From Streptococcus troglodytae (GTDB taxonomy: Bacteria; Bacillota; Bacilli; Lactobacillales; Streptococcaceae), in contig NZ_AP014612.1 in NCBI RefSeq assembly GCF_002355215.1, positions 1,302,001 through 1,366,000 on the forward strand: a stretch of DNA of 64,000 nt, given 5' to 3'. Made by a program: the position numbers and the translations under genes. The notes under the pieces are model-generated. The model saw only the letters and a program-made list of their open reading frames with translations, did no database searches and was not told the origin of the DNA. Shown here piece after piece: positions 27,156-36,173 of the stretch (its first letter is position 1; each line of letters opens with the position of its first letter).

Positions 27156-28570
27156 TTCTTTCTCCTGAATAAGTTAATAATTTTTGTAGGAATTGTCCAC
27201 CGGCGCGAATGGGTGACCGCATTATAACGGACAACCATCTCCTCCAACTCGGTTTTATAGTGGTCACGCTCCTGTAGGGCTTGTTGGTAATCAGCCTTGT
27301 AAGGTTTTAAAGTATATAATTCTTTTCTATAGCCTATAATGTCTTGCGATAAAATTTTAGCAATGTAATCTTCTGACTCAATATCATCCACATTAAACAT
27401 GACATAAAACAGGTTAAAAGATTTATCTTTAATAGAGGAAATATCATAAATAAGTTGGGGATCCTTATCTTTGAACATGACGTAAGTTCCAATTAAATCT
27501 CCATTTGACAAGTTCGGTAAAATTTCCGTTCCAAATTCATTAGCAGTTAAGGCAACTCTACGATAGAAACTTGGTAATTCTGATAAATCAATTCTTAAGG
27601 TCACCGTACTATCCGGCACCTCAAACTGAATATCATCTTGGTAATGTAAAGGAAAAGTAAGGGTATTTTCTTGAGAAAATTCTTGTCCCTCGCTGGTAAA
27701 ATAAATCGTGACCTGTTGTGAATCCACTTTTGAATGGATAACATCTTGTTGAGATAAGTTTTTTTCAAAACTATTATCACGTTCCAATAGGATGCGTAGA
27801 ATTTCTTTGTAATTTGTATTGGGGTATTTATCTAAATAATAAAATTGGGTTTTTAAAAGGCGGTCAAAACGACTTTGCAGAGCTTCAAAGCTTTGCGGAC
27901 GTGAGTCTGAGCCTTCATTGACGCGGTATGCCACTGTCGTTTCAGGCAAGAAAGTAAAGTTAGTATGCTTAAATAAGTCTAGTTGGATATTAAATGTATC
28001 ATCAGCTGTATCAATATCTTCGTCCAACATATCATTGACCATCAGCATAAGATTACGTTCAACAAGCCAAGTTGAAGGTGCTGTAAAACCACGTGTAGCA
28101 ATCATTTTTTCATAGGAATCAGCAATTTCAATGACATGGTTAGAAAAAACATCCGTTGAAGTTGTGAACCCATCACTGTCTACAAAATTGATATCTGTTC
28201 CACACCATTTTGACGTTTGCTCTTTTTCTAAAAGATTGACTTGTTTAATCAACTTATGATCATCAAGCCAATAATCATCTCCATCGCAGCGAGCAATGTA
28301 CTGACCTCTAGCAGCTAAACACGCCTTTTTCCATGTTTCAGTAACCCCTAAATTTTTTTCATTATAAAGAGGAATAATTTTATCCTGATGATCTTCTGCG
28401 AAATTCTCTATAATTTCCCTAGAATTGTCTGTCGAAGCATCATCAATAATAATAACTTCAAAATCAGTATCTTTTTGTACAAGGAGACTGTCAATCGTTT
28501 GAGCCAGCCATTTCCCCTTATTATAAACAGTACAAACAATAGAAACTGTCGCAGAATTTTTAAAAGACAT
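27152..28570 (-). CDS. rgpE: RgpE GT2 glycosyltransferase
   Basis: 472 aa. N-terminal GT2 domain (to about 240) with VSIVCTVYNKGKWLAQTID, IIDDASTDNS and RCDGDDYWLDDHK, followed by a long C-terminal region of unknown fold. The gene was first linked to glucose side-chain formation in S. mutans; in the group A homologue (GacF) its exact role is less clear. It lies 23 bases after rgpD and is coupled to rgpF. Confidence 0.9.
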   Translation of the reverse strand: MSFKNSATVSIVCTVYNKGKWLAQTIDSLLVQKDTDFEVIIIDDASTDNSREIIENFAEDHQDKIIPLYNEKNLGVTETWKKACLAARGQYIARCDGDDYWLDDHKLIKQVNLLEKEQTSKWCGTDINFVDSDGFTTSTDVFSNHVIEIADSYEKMIATRGFTAPSTWLVERNLMLMVNDMLDEDIDTADDTFNIQLDLFKHTNFTFLPETTVAYRVNEGSDSRPQSFEALQSRFDRLLKTQFYYLDKYPNTNYKEILRILLERDNSFEKNLSQQDVIHSKVDSQQVTIYFTSEGQEFSQENTLTFPLHYQDDIQFEVPDSTVTLRIDLSELPSFYRRVALTANEFGTEILPNLSNGDLIGTYVMFKDKDPQLIYDISSIKDKSFNLFYVMFNVDDIESEDYIAKILSQDIIGYRKELYTLKPYKADYQQALQERDHYKTELEEMVVRYNAVTHSRRWTIPTKIINLFRRKK

Positions 28571-28593
28571 ATCTTATTCCTTTCTTAGCAAGT

Positions 28594-29814
28594 CTATTCA
28601 GATAAAATATCCCATTTCCCATTTCTTTGGATAATTCCAGAAGCAGAATCCACAGCAGATAAGTCATCCAAAGAAATATCATCACGATTAATGACAATAA
28701 TCGGTGCATTTGCCGTATTTGCAAATGCGAGCATTTCTTTGGACTTCCCTAAAATAGTAACCTGAAGTTTCAGCTTAATATCATTAACATTTGGGATTAA
28801 ACAAGTGTAGCGATAACTTTTATGACCACTGCCTTTTGTTGGGATATCCCAAGCATTATCATTGTAAATCCAGATATTTCTATCAATATCGGTTAATGAG
28901 AAGACAATATGAGTCTCTGTATCATCTAAAACATCATAAGAAATTTCAAAGGCAATATCTTCTTTTGGAGTCATTTGAGATTTAGAAAGTAGCTTCACTT
29001 CAAGATTCTCAACTTTAATGACTTCTTCTTTTTCTTCCTCTACAGCTTCACTGTCAGCATTATCAATCGGTACTGCATTATCAAAACTATATTGATTGGC
29101 AACATCGTCTGGCTCACCAATTGCTTTTATCAAACCATCATCTATTAAAACAGCTTTATTACAATATTTCTTGACTGCGGCCATATCGTGCGTTACCAAG
29201 ATAGTAGTCTTGCCACTATTCTTTCTTTCCAAAAAGTAATCATTACATTTACGCTGAAAGGCCTCATCACCAACCGCCAAAACTTCATCAAGAATGAGGA
29301 CATCCCCTTGCGCTTTTATGGCAACAGAGAAGGCAAGACGCACCTGCATTCCACTAGAATAGTTTTTCAGCTTTTGATTCATGAAATCTTGAAGTTCTGC
29401 GAAATCAACAATATCCTGATACATAGCATCTACTTCTTCAGTTGTGAAACCAAGCATAGCCCCATTCATATAAACATTTTCACGGCCAGTCAGCTCTGGA
29501 TTAAAACCGACACCGAGTTCAATAAAAGAAACTAATTTCCCATCTACAGTAACTTTCCCTTGTTCAGGAACATAAATTTGAGAAATGATTTTTAAAAGTG
29601 TTGATTTACCAGAACCATTTCGGCCTACAATACCAAAAAAGTCTCCTTTTTCAACTTCGAAATCAATATCTCGCAGAACATGCTGTTTCTTATAACCTTT
29701 AATCCCTTTAAAACGATTAACTAAGGCAGTTCTTAAACTTTGAGTACTTTCAACAGGTAACTTAAAATACTTACTGACATGGTCAACTTTGACTGCAATA
29801 TTATTTTTTGTCAT
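28594..29814 (-). CDS. rgpD: RgpD polysaccharide ABC transporter ATP-binding protein
   Basis: 406 aa. ATPase domain (about 1-245) with Walker A FGIVGRNGSGKSTLLK, signature NYSSGMQVRLAF and Walker B DVLILDEVLAVGDEAF. The C-terminal extension (about 265-400) resembles the Wzt carbohydrate-binding domain. With RgpC it flips the undecaprenyl-linked rhamnan to the outer face. It starts in a TAATG overlap with rgpC. Confidence 0.95.
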   Translation of the reverse strand: MTKNNIAVKVDHVSKYFKLPVESTQSLRTALVNRFKGIKGYKKQHVLRDIDFEVEKGDFFGIVGRNGSGKSTLLKIISQIYVPEQGKVTVDGKLVSFIELGVGFNPELTGRENVYMNGAMLGFTTEEVDAMYQDIVDFAELQDFMNQKLKNYSSGMQVRLAFSVAIKAQGDVLILDEVLAVGDEAFQRKCNDYFLERKNSGKTTILVTHDMAAVKKYCNKAVLIDDGLIKAIGEPDDVANQYSFDNAVPIDNADSEAVEEEKEEVIKVENLEVKLLSKSQMTPKEDIAFEISYDVLDDTETHIVFSLTDIDRNIWIYNDNAWDIPTKGSGHKSYRYTCLIPNVNDIKLKLQVTILGKSKEMLAFANTANAPIIVINRDDISLDDLSAVDSASGIIQRNGKWDILSE

Positions 29815-30623
29815 TAGATAATCTCCGCAAATTTCTTAGCATTATAATTGAAAACAAGAAAACCGATAATAAACACGAAAATAGGCACAAGATATGGAAT
29901 GGCAGCAATAGATTTATGATTAATCATCTGCCAAATAGTAACATTAGCTGGATCAATCAAAATGTGCCGCATATCCTGAATAATTTGAGCAATTGGACTC
30001 AATAAAAGAAGCTTAGCACCTACAACACTGCGAGTAGCAATATAAGTCAAAGAATAAATAATCGGTGTTCCATAGAACCCCCCTTGCAAAATAACTTCCC
30101 AAACAGGACCAATGTCACGATATCTCACATAAAGCGTTGATAAAATAAAGGCAATCCCTGTTGAGAAGAGCAAGAGCTCAAGGAAAAGCGGAATCAACAA
30201 AAGTAAATTCCATCTAAAAGTAAAAGTTACACCATTTAAAAGGGCAAAGATCAAAACAACAATTACATTAATACCAAAATTAATAGCAGCTCCAGAGACT
30301 GCTGAAAAAACAATCGTCTGCTTCGAAAAATTAAGCTTACGCAGTAAATCGCCACGCGTTACAACAGAAACCATACCCATCATGGTTGTTTCTTGGAAAA
30401 ATGTCCAAATGACGTTTCCTAACAGGAGGGCAACTGGCCAGTGAGGCACATCGCCCCCTAAAGGTAAGAAACGCACAAAGACAATGTACATGATAGCAAA
30501 CAGCATCAAAGGCTTCAAAATTGACCAAAGGTAGCCAATAGCACTTCCTTGATAACGAAGTTTAAAATCAGTCTTGATAAGTTCTTTTAATAGAATACGA
30601 TTTTTACGACTAAAGAAGTCCAT
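29814..30623 (-). CDS. rgpC: RgpC polysaccharide ABC transporter permease
   Basis: 269 aa, six hydrophobic segments, ABC-2 type. The LKLRYQGSAIGYLWSILKPL start and FFQETTMMGM segment are typical of Wzm/RgpC/TagG permeases. It pairs with RgpD to export the rhamnose polysaccharide. It overlaps both neighbours by one base (TAATG). Confidence 0.95.
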   Translation of the reverse strand: MDFFSRKNRILLKELIKTDFKLRYQGSAIGYLWSILKPLMLFAIMYIVFVRFLPLGGDVPHWPVALLLGNVIWTFFQETTMMGMVSVVTRGDLLRKLNFSKQTIVFSAVSGAAINFGINVIVVLIFALLNGVTFTFRWNLLLLIPLFLELLLFSTGIAFILSTLYVRYRDIGPVWEVILQGGFYGTPIIYSLTYIATRSVVGAKLLLLSPIAQIIQDMRHILIDPANVTIWQMINHKSIAAIPYLVPIFVFIIGFLVFNYNAKKFAEII

Positions 30624-31558
30624 TATTTTCTCCTATAACCAAATTTAGTAATAATCAATGTCTTAAAAACAAAAGTATGAAAGACACGATTCTTAGCAAA
30701 GCCATATTGTTTGAGCCATTTAATCCGATTTAAAAATGACTGGTCCAACAAAGTCACATAAGCTTGAATAACAGCTTTATTAGCTGCCGGTAAATCCAAT
30801 TCCAATAAATGACTGGCTTGCTGCTGACTAGATGATATTAACCACCAGTATTTTTTCACCAAACGATGGGGACGCAGCCAATTTTTCAAACGTTTAGACC
30901 AAGTTCTAGCTCCCAAAACATTGCTTTCATGCTGGCGGTATAATTCTGTGGTCTCATTTAGATAAATCAATTTGCCTAGACTGGCAGCAAGGAGCGCTAA
31001 ATACCAATCATGCATAATCAAATCATCATAACACTGCTTCCACTGTTTAGCTAGACAATGATTAACCATCATAGTCCCACCAGTGACTGTATTTTCTGTT
31101 AATTCCTCAAGTAAACGCGTATTAGCATGATGAGACTGTGTTTTGATCATGCTATCATGCAAAACCTGCAAATCTCTATCTACTACTTTCAAATCTGTAT
31201 AAACCATCAAAGGGATTTGATGGTTTTCTTTTTCAGCACTTGCCAGAGTTAATTCCAGCTTTTGCGGCAGCCAAACATCATCTTGATCGCTAAAAAAATA
31301 GTAATCGGCCCTTTCATATTTTAGTAAGGTATAGAAATTTTTGATGACGCCCAAATTTTCTCGTTTATCAGCATTGATAAAACGAATCCGCGCATCAGAC
31401 TTAGCAAAGTCTGCAATAATTTTAGGAGTTTCATCACTAGAACCATCGTCGCGAATAAGCAAATTCCAATTTTCAAAGGTTTGTTTTTGAATGCTTTGAA
31501 TTTGTTGGGCGATGAATTCCTGACCATTGTAGGTGGACATTAAAATATTAACTTTCAT
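30623..31558 (-). CDS. rgpB: RgpB alpha-rhamnosyltransferase
   Basis: 311 aa GT2. ILMSTYNGQEFIAQQIQSI, RDDGSSDETPKII and the DxD region FFSDQDDVWLPQKLE near residue 90 are clear. It adds rhamnose to the growing chain after RgpA, on the cytoplasmic face. It overlaps rgpA by eleven bases and rgpC by one. Confidence 0.94.
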   Translation of the reverse strand: MKVNILMSTYNGQEFIAQQIQSIQKQTFENWNLLIRDDGSSDETPKIIADFAKSDARIRFINADKRENLGVIKNFYTLLKYERADYYFFSDQDDVWLPQKLELTLASAEKENHQIPLMVYTDLKVVDRDLQVLHDSMIKTQSHHANTRLLEELTENTVTGGTMMVNHCLAKQWKQCYDDLIMHDWYLALLAASLGKLIYLNETTELYRQHESNVLGARTWSKRLKNWLRPHRLVKKYWWLISSSQQQASHLLELDLPAANKAVIQAYVTLLDQSFLNRIKWLKQYGFAKNRVFHTFVFKTLIITKFGYRRK

Positions 31559-32702
31559 GTAAGAACAAGTCCTCGTACTCTTCTACAATTTTCTCCCAAG
31601 TATAGTAATTTACAATAATTTCCTTAGCTCTTTGTCCATACTCTGCAAAATTTTCCTGCTTATCAAATTGATTGATCAACTGAGCAAGACTTCCATTATC
31701 CTGAGTCCAATACCGTGCAGCGTCCGATGCTACTGTATAATTGAATTCAGTAATCAAGACAAGATTCAAGTCCGTATGGGCTAAAGCCTCAAGCAAACCG
31801 GGATTAGTCCCTCCAACCTCGTGACCGTGAATATAAGCAAAAGCTTGTTCACGAATATAAGTTAAAAGAGGACGATCATAAACTGTTCCAACAAATTTAA
31901 TACGCTTATCCTTATCAAATCCAGTTTTTTGTCGTAAATCTTCAAAATAGACATTACCTTCATAATTGCAAATAATAACCAAATCACGCTCACTTGACGA
32001 CGTCATGAACTCACGAATAGCTGTTTCATAGTTATTCTCAGGAACAAAGCGCCCTACAATAAGGTAATATCCTTTATCTTTAATAGCCCATTTTTTATAA
32101 AAGTCTTTAACCTTGGAATCGTTTTTTGAGAGCCCTGACGGTGATAAATCCGTTCCATAGGCAATAAAAGTCGTCTTTGCCCAAGGATACATTTGTTTGA
32201 TGTAGCATTCAATTCCAGTATTATCAGAAATAACTAAATCAGCTTTTTTGGTCATACATTTTTCAGCATATTTAAGATAGGCTTGTACTGGATGTGACCA
32301 TTTAGAACGCTGCCATTCCAAACCATCTGGATTAATGTAAAATCGTCCGCCTATGCGCTTAATCTTACGAGCAAAAGGCCCCATAAAAGCACCGATTGTA
32401 TTTCCTAAAATATAAAAAATAGGGTGTTTGATTTTTTGATCCTTGATCAACTTTAAAGCATAGCGAATAGCCATCATATCATAAGCAATGACTCTGGCAG
32501 GCCCCAGCTTAGGAGCCTTAATAGTAAAACAATCAACACCTAAATAGGTAAAATGCTTATGCTGATCAGTCTCACTAAGACAGGCCACATGATAAGTTAA
32601 CTGCTGCGACTGTTTATGTTTAACCAATTCTTCCACGAAAGTCTCAAAACCACCATATTTTGCTGGTAAGCCACGACTTCCTATGATGAATACATGACGC
32701 AA
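31548..32702 (-). CDS. rgpA: RgpA rhamnosyltransferase, TTG start
   Basis: 384 aa. N-terminal DUF1972-type domain (HVFIIGSRGLPAKYGGFETF) and a C-terminal GT4-like domain with VGRFVPENNYETAI and HGHEVGGTNPGLLEAL. It adds the first rhamnose to GlcNAc-PP-undecaprenol. The only usable start is a TTG at 32702: a TAG lies two codons upstream and the nearby ATG is out of frame. GGGGG is eight bases before the TTG. It is the first gene of the uninterrupted rgpA to sccQ operon and has its own promoter, since terminators separate it from rmlD. Confidence 0.93.
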   Translation of the reverse strand: MRHVFIIGSRGLPAKYGGFETFVEELVKHKQSQQLTYHVACLSETDQHKHFTYLGVDCFTIKAPKLGPARVIAYDMMAIRYALKLIKDQKIKHPIFYILGNTIGAFMGPFARKIKRIGGRFYINPDGLEWQRSKWSHPVQAYLKYAEKCMTKKADLVISDNTGIECYIKQMYPWAKTTFIAYGTDLSPSGLSKNDSKVKDFYKKWAIKDKGYYLIVGRFVPENNYETAIREFMTSSSERDLVIICNYEGNVYFEDLRQKTGFDKDKRIKFVGTVYDRPLLTYIREQAFAYIHGHEVGGTNPGLLEALAHTDLNLVLITEFNYTVASDAARYWTQDNGSLAQLINQFDKQENFAEYGQRAKEIIVNYYTWEKIVEEYEDLFLHES

Positions 32703-32719
32703 ACTCTATTCCCCCATTT

Positions 32720-32743
32720 TATAATACAATACATTGTATTATA
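32720..32743 (-). promoter_or_regulatory. rgpA promoter overlapped by a perfect palindrome
   Basis: TATAATACAA, loop TACA, TTGTATTATA: a perfect ten-bp inverted repeat. On the minus strand its first arm is the -10 (extended TGCTATAAT), so the other arm lies at about +1 to +10. No good -35 is seen. It could be an operator or a 5' mRNA hairpin 18 bases from the TTG start. Confidence 0.6.
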
Positions 32744-32770
32744 GCATATTTTAAAGAATTTTGCGAAAAG

Positions 32771-32789
32771 AAAAACAGGTTTAAACCTG
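32771..32789 (-). terminator. Terminator palindrome, left copy beside the IS
   Basis: CAGGTTTAAACCTG followed on the minus strand by TTTTTCTTTT. A second copy at 33912-33925 flanks the other side of the IS element. Confidence 0.65.
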
Positions 32790-32791
32790 CC

Positions 32792-33905
32792 CTTTGTAGC
32801 CTTACAATAGATGTGAGACCTAGCTCCCAAAAAAGAAGAAACCTTGATATGATAAGAGTACCACCCACTCATCAAAAAGGAATCTTCTCATGACTAGTAT
32901 ACCACAACCCCTTCGTTATTTGCCACACACCCTTGATACTCGCTACCATGCTGTCAAAACCTATCGTGGTGGCGCTTCTGTTGCCTTCATCTGCCGACGC
33001 TATAAGGTCTCCAAAGCTTCCCTTATGAGGTGGAACAAGCGATTTGACGGAACCAAAGCCTCCCTTCAAGACAAGTCTCACAAACCTCTGACACCCCATC
33101 CCAAGGCTCATACAGAACAAGAAATAGCCTGGATTAAAAACTGTATCCGAAGAAACCCCCATGCCACTCTCATCGAAATCTTCTACAAGCTCAAATTAAA
33201 TAAGGGCTATGACAGGCATCCCTGCTCACTCTTTCGGGTCTTGAGAAAACTAGACTTCTTCAAACCTGCTAAAACAAAACCAAACCCTATATTCCAAAGC
33301 CTTACGATACACCAACCAAACTCGGTATCAAGTGGCAGATGGCTGTCAAATATGTGCCAAAAGACTGCTATACTGGGGCAATGCCTGATAAATTCTACCA
33401 ATACACCATCATTGACGAGGCCAGTCGAGAACGCTTCATCTTCCCTTTCAAGGAACAATCTTCTCATTCCACCATCCAATTTGTCAAAATGGCCATCCGA
33501 CACTTTGGCTACAAGCCGAAAATCATACAAACGGACAATGGCTTCGAGTTTACCCATTTCAAGGAAAACAAACACGTTCACCCTCTGGATATTCTCTGTC
33601 GTGAACTAAGCATTGAACACAAACTCATCCGACCTAGAACTCCCAGACACAACGGTAAGGTTGAACGAAGCCACAGAAACGACAATAGACGATTCTACCA
33701 GCACTTACAATTTTATTCTTATGACGACCTCATCAAACAGATGAAACGCTACCTCTACACTTCAAACAGACTACCCATGCAGACTCTGGGCTGGAAATCT
33801 CCTATCGACATGCGAAAAAGCCTATCAGGAGCTAGCTCCTGATAGGCTAGCAAAAAGCTAGTTAGGTTTTATCTTTTTTGGTCTCACATCATTGACAAAT
33901 GTTCA
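32792..33905 (+). mobile_element. Degenerate IS element between rmlD and rgpA
   Basis: About 1.1 kb. The ends carry an inverted repeat whose best part is GATGTGAGACC (32810-32820 and, inverted, 33880-33890), followed inward by AAAAAAGA; weaker similarity extends outward to TTTG on both sides. The element is flanked by direct copies of a 20-bp palindromic sequence containing CAGGTTTAAACCTGCC, which looks like a duplicated terminator target. The exact ends are inferred. The transposase inside is broken. Confidence 0.75.
32890..33842 (+). pseudogene. DDE transposase (IS3/IS481-like), frameshifted
   Basis: The first frame (from ATG 32890) encodes a helix-turn-helix N-terminus (AVKTYRGGASVAFICRRYKV) and runs to about 33275. 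The protein then continues in the -1 frame from KPYIPKPYDTPTKLG through an integrase core: IIDEASRER, IQTDNGFEF (second Asp) and HNGKVERSHR (Glu). Adding one A in the CCAAACCC stretch would join them. The residue at the first catalytic Asp position reads Ala (WQMAVKYVP, GCT at 33342), where relatives usually have WQMDVKYVP. So it is probably doubly inactive. No canonical slippery heptamer is present at the junction. Confidence 0.82.
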
Positions 33906-33925
33906 AAAAAACAGGTTTAAACCTG
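33904..33925 (-). terminator. rmlD terminator, right copy beside the IS
   Basis: On the minus strand CAGGTTTAAACCTG followed by seven Ts, 18 bases after the rmlD stop. It probably separates rmlD from rgpA. Confidence 0.75.
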
Positions 33926-33943
33926 CCTTTCTTTGCTAAAATG

Positions 33944-34798
33944 CTATTTTTTGACATCTTGCTTATAAAATTCTTGTAAAGCTTCTTGCCAAGTCGGAAT
34001 AACAAAACCTGTCGCCTTAGCCTTTGTTAAACTCATAGTTGAATTTAACGGCCGTTTGGCTTTAGCAGGGAACTGACTAGAGTCAACAGGTTTCACGACA
34101 ACATCGGTATCCTTTAAAATTTCAAGTGCAAAATCATACCAAGTCGTATCCTCGGTTGCATCATTTGATAAATGATAATAACCATATTCTTTTTGATTTT
34201 CAGCCAGATAAGTCATAAATTCAGCTAAAGTTCGTGTCCAAGTCGGACGACCATGCTGATCATTAACAACCGTTAAACTGTTATGACTTTTAGCAAGATG
34301 TTGCATGGTAAAAACAAAATTTTTACCATAATTACCAAATACCCAAGCTGTACGAATGATGTAAAAGTTCTTAACGTATTTTTCAACTGCTTCTTCACCT
34401 AAACGCTTTGTCCGACCATACTCAGTTTTGGGATCTGGCTTATCATCCACTTCCCATTCTTGACCAACTGGCTTTTCACCATCAAACACATAATCAGTTG
34501 AAATGTAAACCAAAGTTGCATTATATTTCTCACAGGCCTTGGCAATGTTTTCAGTTCCTGTCACATTGATAGCATAATCCAGCTCTTTACCTTCATCTTC
34601 TGCAGCATCAACTGCTGTATAGGCTGCGCAATGGTAGACAAGACTCGGTTTAACCTGTAAAAAGACTTCGTCCACTTTTTCAGCTTTTGTAATATCCATC
34701 TCTGCAACATCAACAGCCACATAATCTTCATTACGTTCATCAAGTAAATAGCGGAGCTCTGTTCCGAGTTGACCATTGGCACCAGTTATAAGAATCAT
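33944..34798 (-). CDS. rmlD: dTDP-4-dehydrorhamnose reductase
   Basis: 284 aa from the ATG at 34798 with AAAGGAG nine bases upstream; the longer frame to 34858 crosses a terminator and is rejected. NAD(P)-binding ILITGANGQLGTEL, the catalytic YISTDYVFDG and the YGRTKRLGEEAV Tyr-Lys motif of extended SDRs. It makes dTDP-L-rhamnose, the donor used by RgpA, B and F. The gene is also called rfbD or sccA. It is separated from rgpA by the IS and two terminator palindromes. Confidence 0.95.
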   Translation of the reverse strand: MILITGANGQLGTELRYLLDERNEDYVAVDVAEMDITKAEKVDEVFLQVKPSLVYHCAAYTAVDAAEDEGKELDYAINVTGTENIAKACEKYNATLVYISTDYVFDGEKPVGQEWEVDDKPDPKTEYGRTKRLGEEAVEKYVKNFYIIRTAWVFGNYGKNFVFTMQHLAKSHNSLTVVNDQHGRPTWTRTLAEFMTYLAENQKEYGYYHLSNDATEDTTWYDFALEILKDTDVVVKPVDSSQFPAKAKRPLNSTMSLTKAKATGFVIPTWQEALQEFYKQDVKK

Positions 34799-34837
34799 CT
34801 TGATTTCTCCTTTAATTGTAATCTTCTTTATTCTAAC

Positions 34838-34866
34838 AAAAAAAGAGTGGAATATCACCCTTTTTC
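34838..34866 (-). terminator. Terminator overlapping the stop of the decayed GT2 gene
   Basis: On the minus strand AAAAAGGGTG pairs with CACTCTTTTT, followed by more Ts. It contains the GT2 stop codon and lies 40 bases before the rmlD start. Confidence 0.7.
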
Positions 34867-35781
34867 TTTAACAATATAAATGGGGCGCTTTTTAGTTTCT
34901 AAGAAAATCTTAGCGATATAATTGCCGATAATTCCCAAAGCGAGCAGCTGCAATCCGCCGATAAAGAGGATAATAGAAATAGTTGAAGCCCATCCCTGTA
35001 CGGCATCACCAAAATTAAACGGCGAACAATAATAAAAGCGATACAAAAATAGAAAAGACAGAAGCAATACTCCCTGCCCATGTAGCCAATTTCAATGGGA
35101 CTTCTGAAAAGTTGATGAATCCATCAATAGAATAGCGCAGTAATTTTAAAAATGACCAAGACGTTTGACCTGCCACACGCTCACGATTTTCATAAGAAAT
35201 ATAAATCACATCATATCCTACCCAAGAAAAAAGCCCTTTGGAAAAACGATTCACTTCTCCGAGTTCTAAGATGCTGTTGACGACCTGCCGAGTCATCAAA
35301 CGGAAATCACGAGCGCCATCAACCATTTCTGTATCAGAAATTTTATTGATAAGCCAATAAAAACTTTTAGAGAAAAAAGAGCGAATAACAGGTTCTCCCT
35401 TACGATTAGCCCGACGAGTCCCTACCATATCATAACCTTCTTTAATTTTAGTATACATGGTTTCTAAAAGCTCTGGTGGATCTTGCAAATCCACATCCAT
35501 CACTGTAACCAAATCGCCCGTTGATGCTTCCAAACCAGCTAAAAGTGCAGCTTCCTTCCCAAAATTACGTGAAAAAGAAATGTAATGCACATTAGTAAAC
35601 TTAATACTCAACTGACGTAAAAGCTTCAAGGTGTTGTCCTCGGATCCATCATTAATGAAGCAATAATCAAATACTAAATCATCCCTCATACTTTTCTCAA
35701 TAGCTTGTATCGCTTTTAAAAAAGGAATAATTGTTTTTCTTCATTGTAACAAGGCACAATAATTGATAATCTTTTTTTCAT
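34855..35781 (-). pseudogene. Frameshifted GT2 polyprenyl-phosphate sugar synthase, paralogue of sccN
   Basis: The ATG at 35781 reads MKKRLSIIVPCYNEE, leaves frame at GAAGAAAAACAATT (about 35735; one A short), then runs in a second frame from 35689 (MRDDLVFDYCFINDGSEDNT to VSLLLLFAV). Two more single-base losses near 35030-35050 (a T and a G) would restore FIIVRRLILGDAVQGWAS and the C-terminus IFLETKKRPIYIVKEKG. The repaired protein is about 309 aa and closely matches the intact gene at 20572-21498. Donor motif DVDLQDPPELL and VDGARDFRLM remain. No good ribosome site precedes the ATG. Confidence 0.85.
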
Positions 35782-35825
35782 ACTAATAGCAACAAAAGGA
35801 AATGTGATCCTCCCTCTTTCTTCTA

Positions 35826-36161
35826 TTACCTGATACCCAGAGCAATACGGGCATAACGACTCATTTTATCCACTGTCCAAGCTGGTGACCAAACAAGTTT
35901 TACATCAATATCCAAAACCTCTGGAACATCTTTGAGAGCATCGTGGATTTGATCAGTAAGTAAATCTGCTAATGGGCAGCCCATCGTTGTTAATGTCATA
36001 TCAATTTCAGTACGGCCCGAATCTTCAAAACGAATATCATAGATAAGACCTAGATTAACGATATCAATACCCAATTCTGGATCAATAACCATTTCCAAAG
36101 CTTCAAGGATTCTATCTTTAATCTTAGCAATTTCTTCGGGAGTATAGTTTTTATCTGCCAT
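35826..36161 (-). CDS. SufT/MIP18-like metal-sulfur cluster assembly protein (DUF59)
   Basis: 111 aa. The DUF59 core covers nearly the whole protein: LEALEMVIDPELGIDIVNLG, then TLTTMGCPLADLL with the conserved Cys near residue 65. Relatives help Fe-S cluster maturation. It follows rpoD by 12 bases and so belongs to the dnaG-rpoD operon, a common arrangement in streptococci. Confidence 0.88.
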   Translation of the reverse strand: MADKNYTPEEIAKIKDRILEALEMVIDPELGIDIVNLGLIYDIRFEDSGRTEIDMTLTTMGCPLADLLTDQIHDALKDVPEVLDIDVKLVWSPAWTVDKMSRYARIALGIR

Positions 36162-36173
36162 AGCCCACCTCTC

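Noticed and set aside
33240..33290. Programmed -1 frameshift to express the transposase
   Set aside because: No X XXY YYZ heptamer in the correct frame at the junction, and the first catalytic Asp is also changed, so inactivation is more likely.
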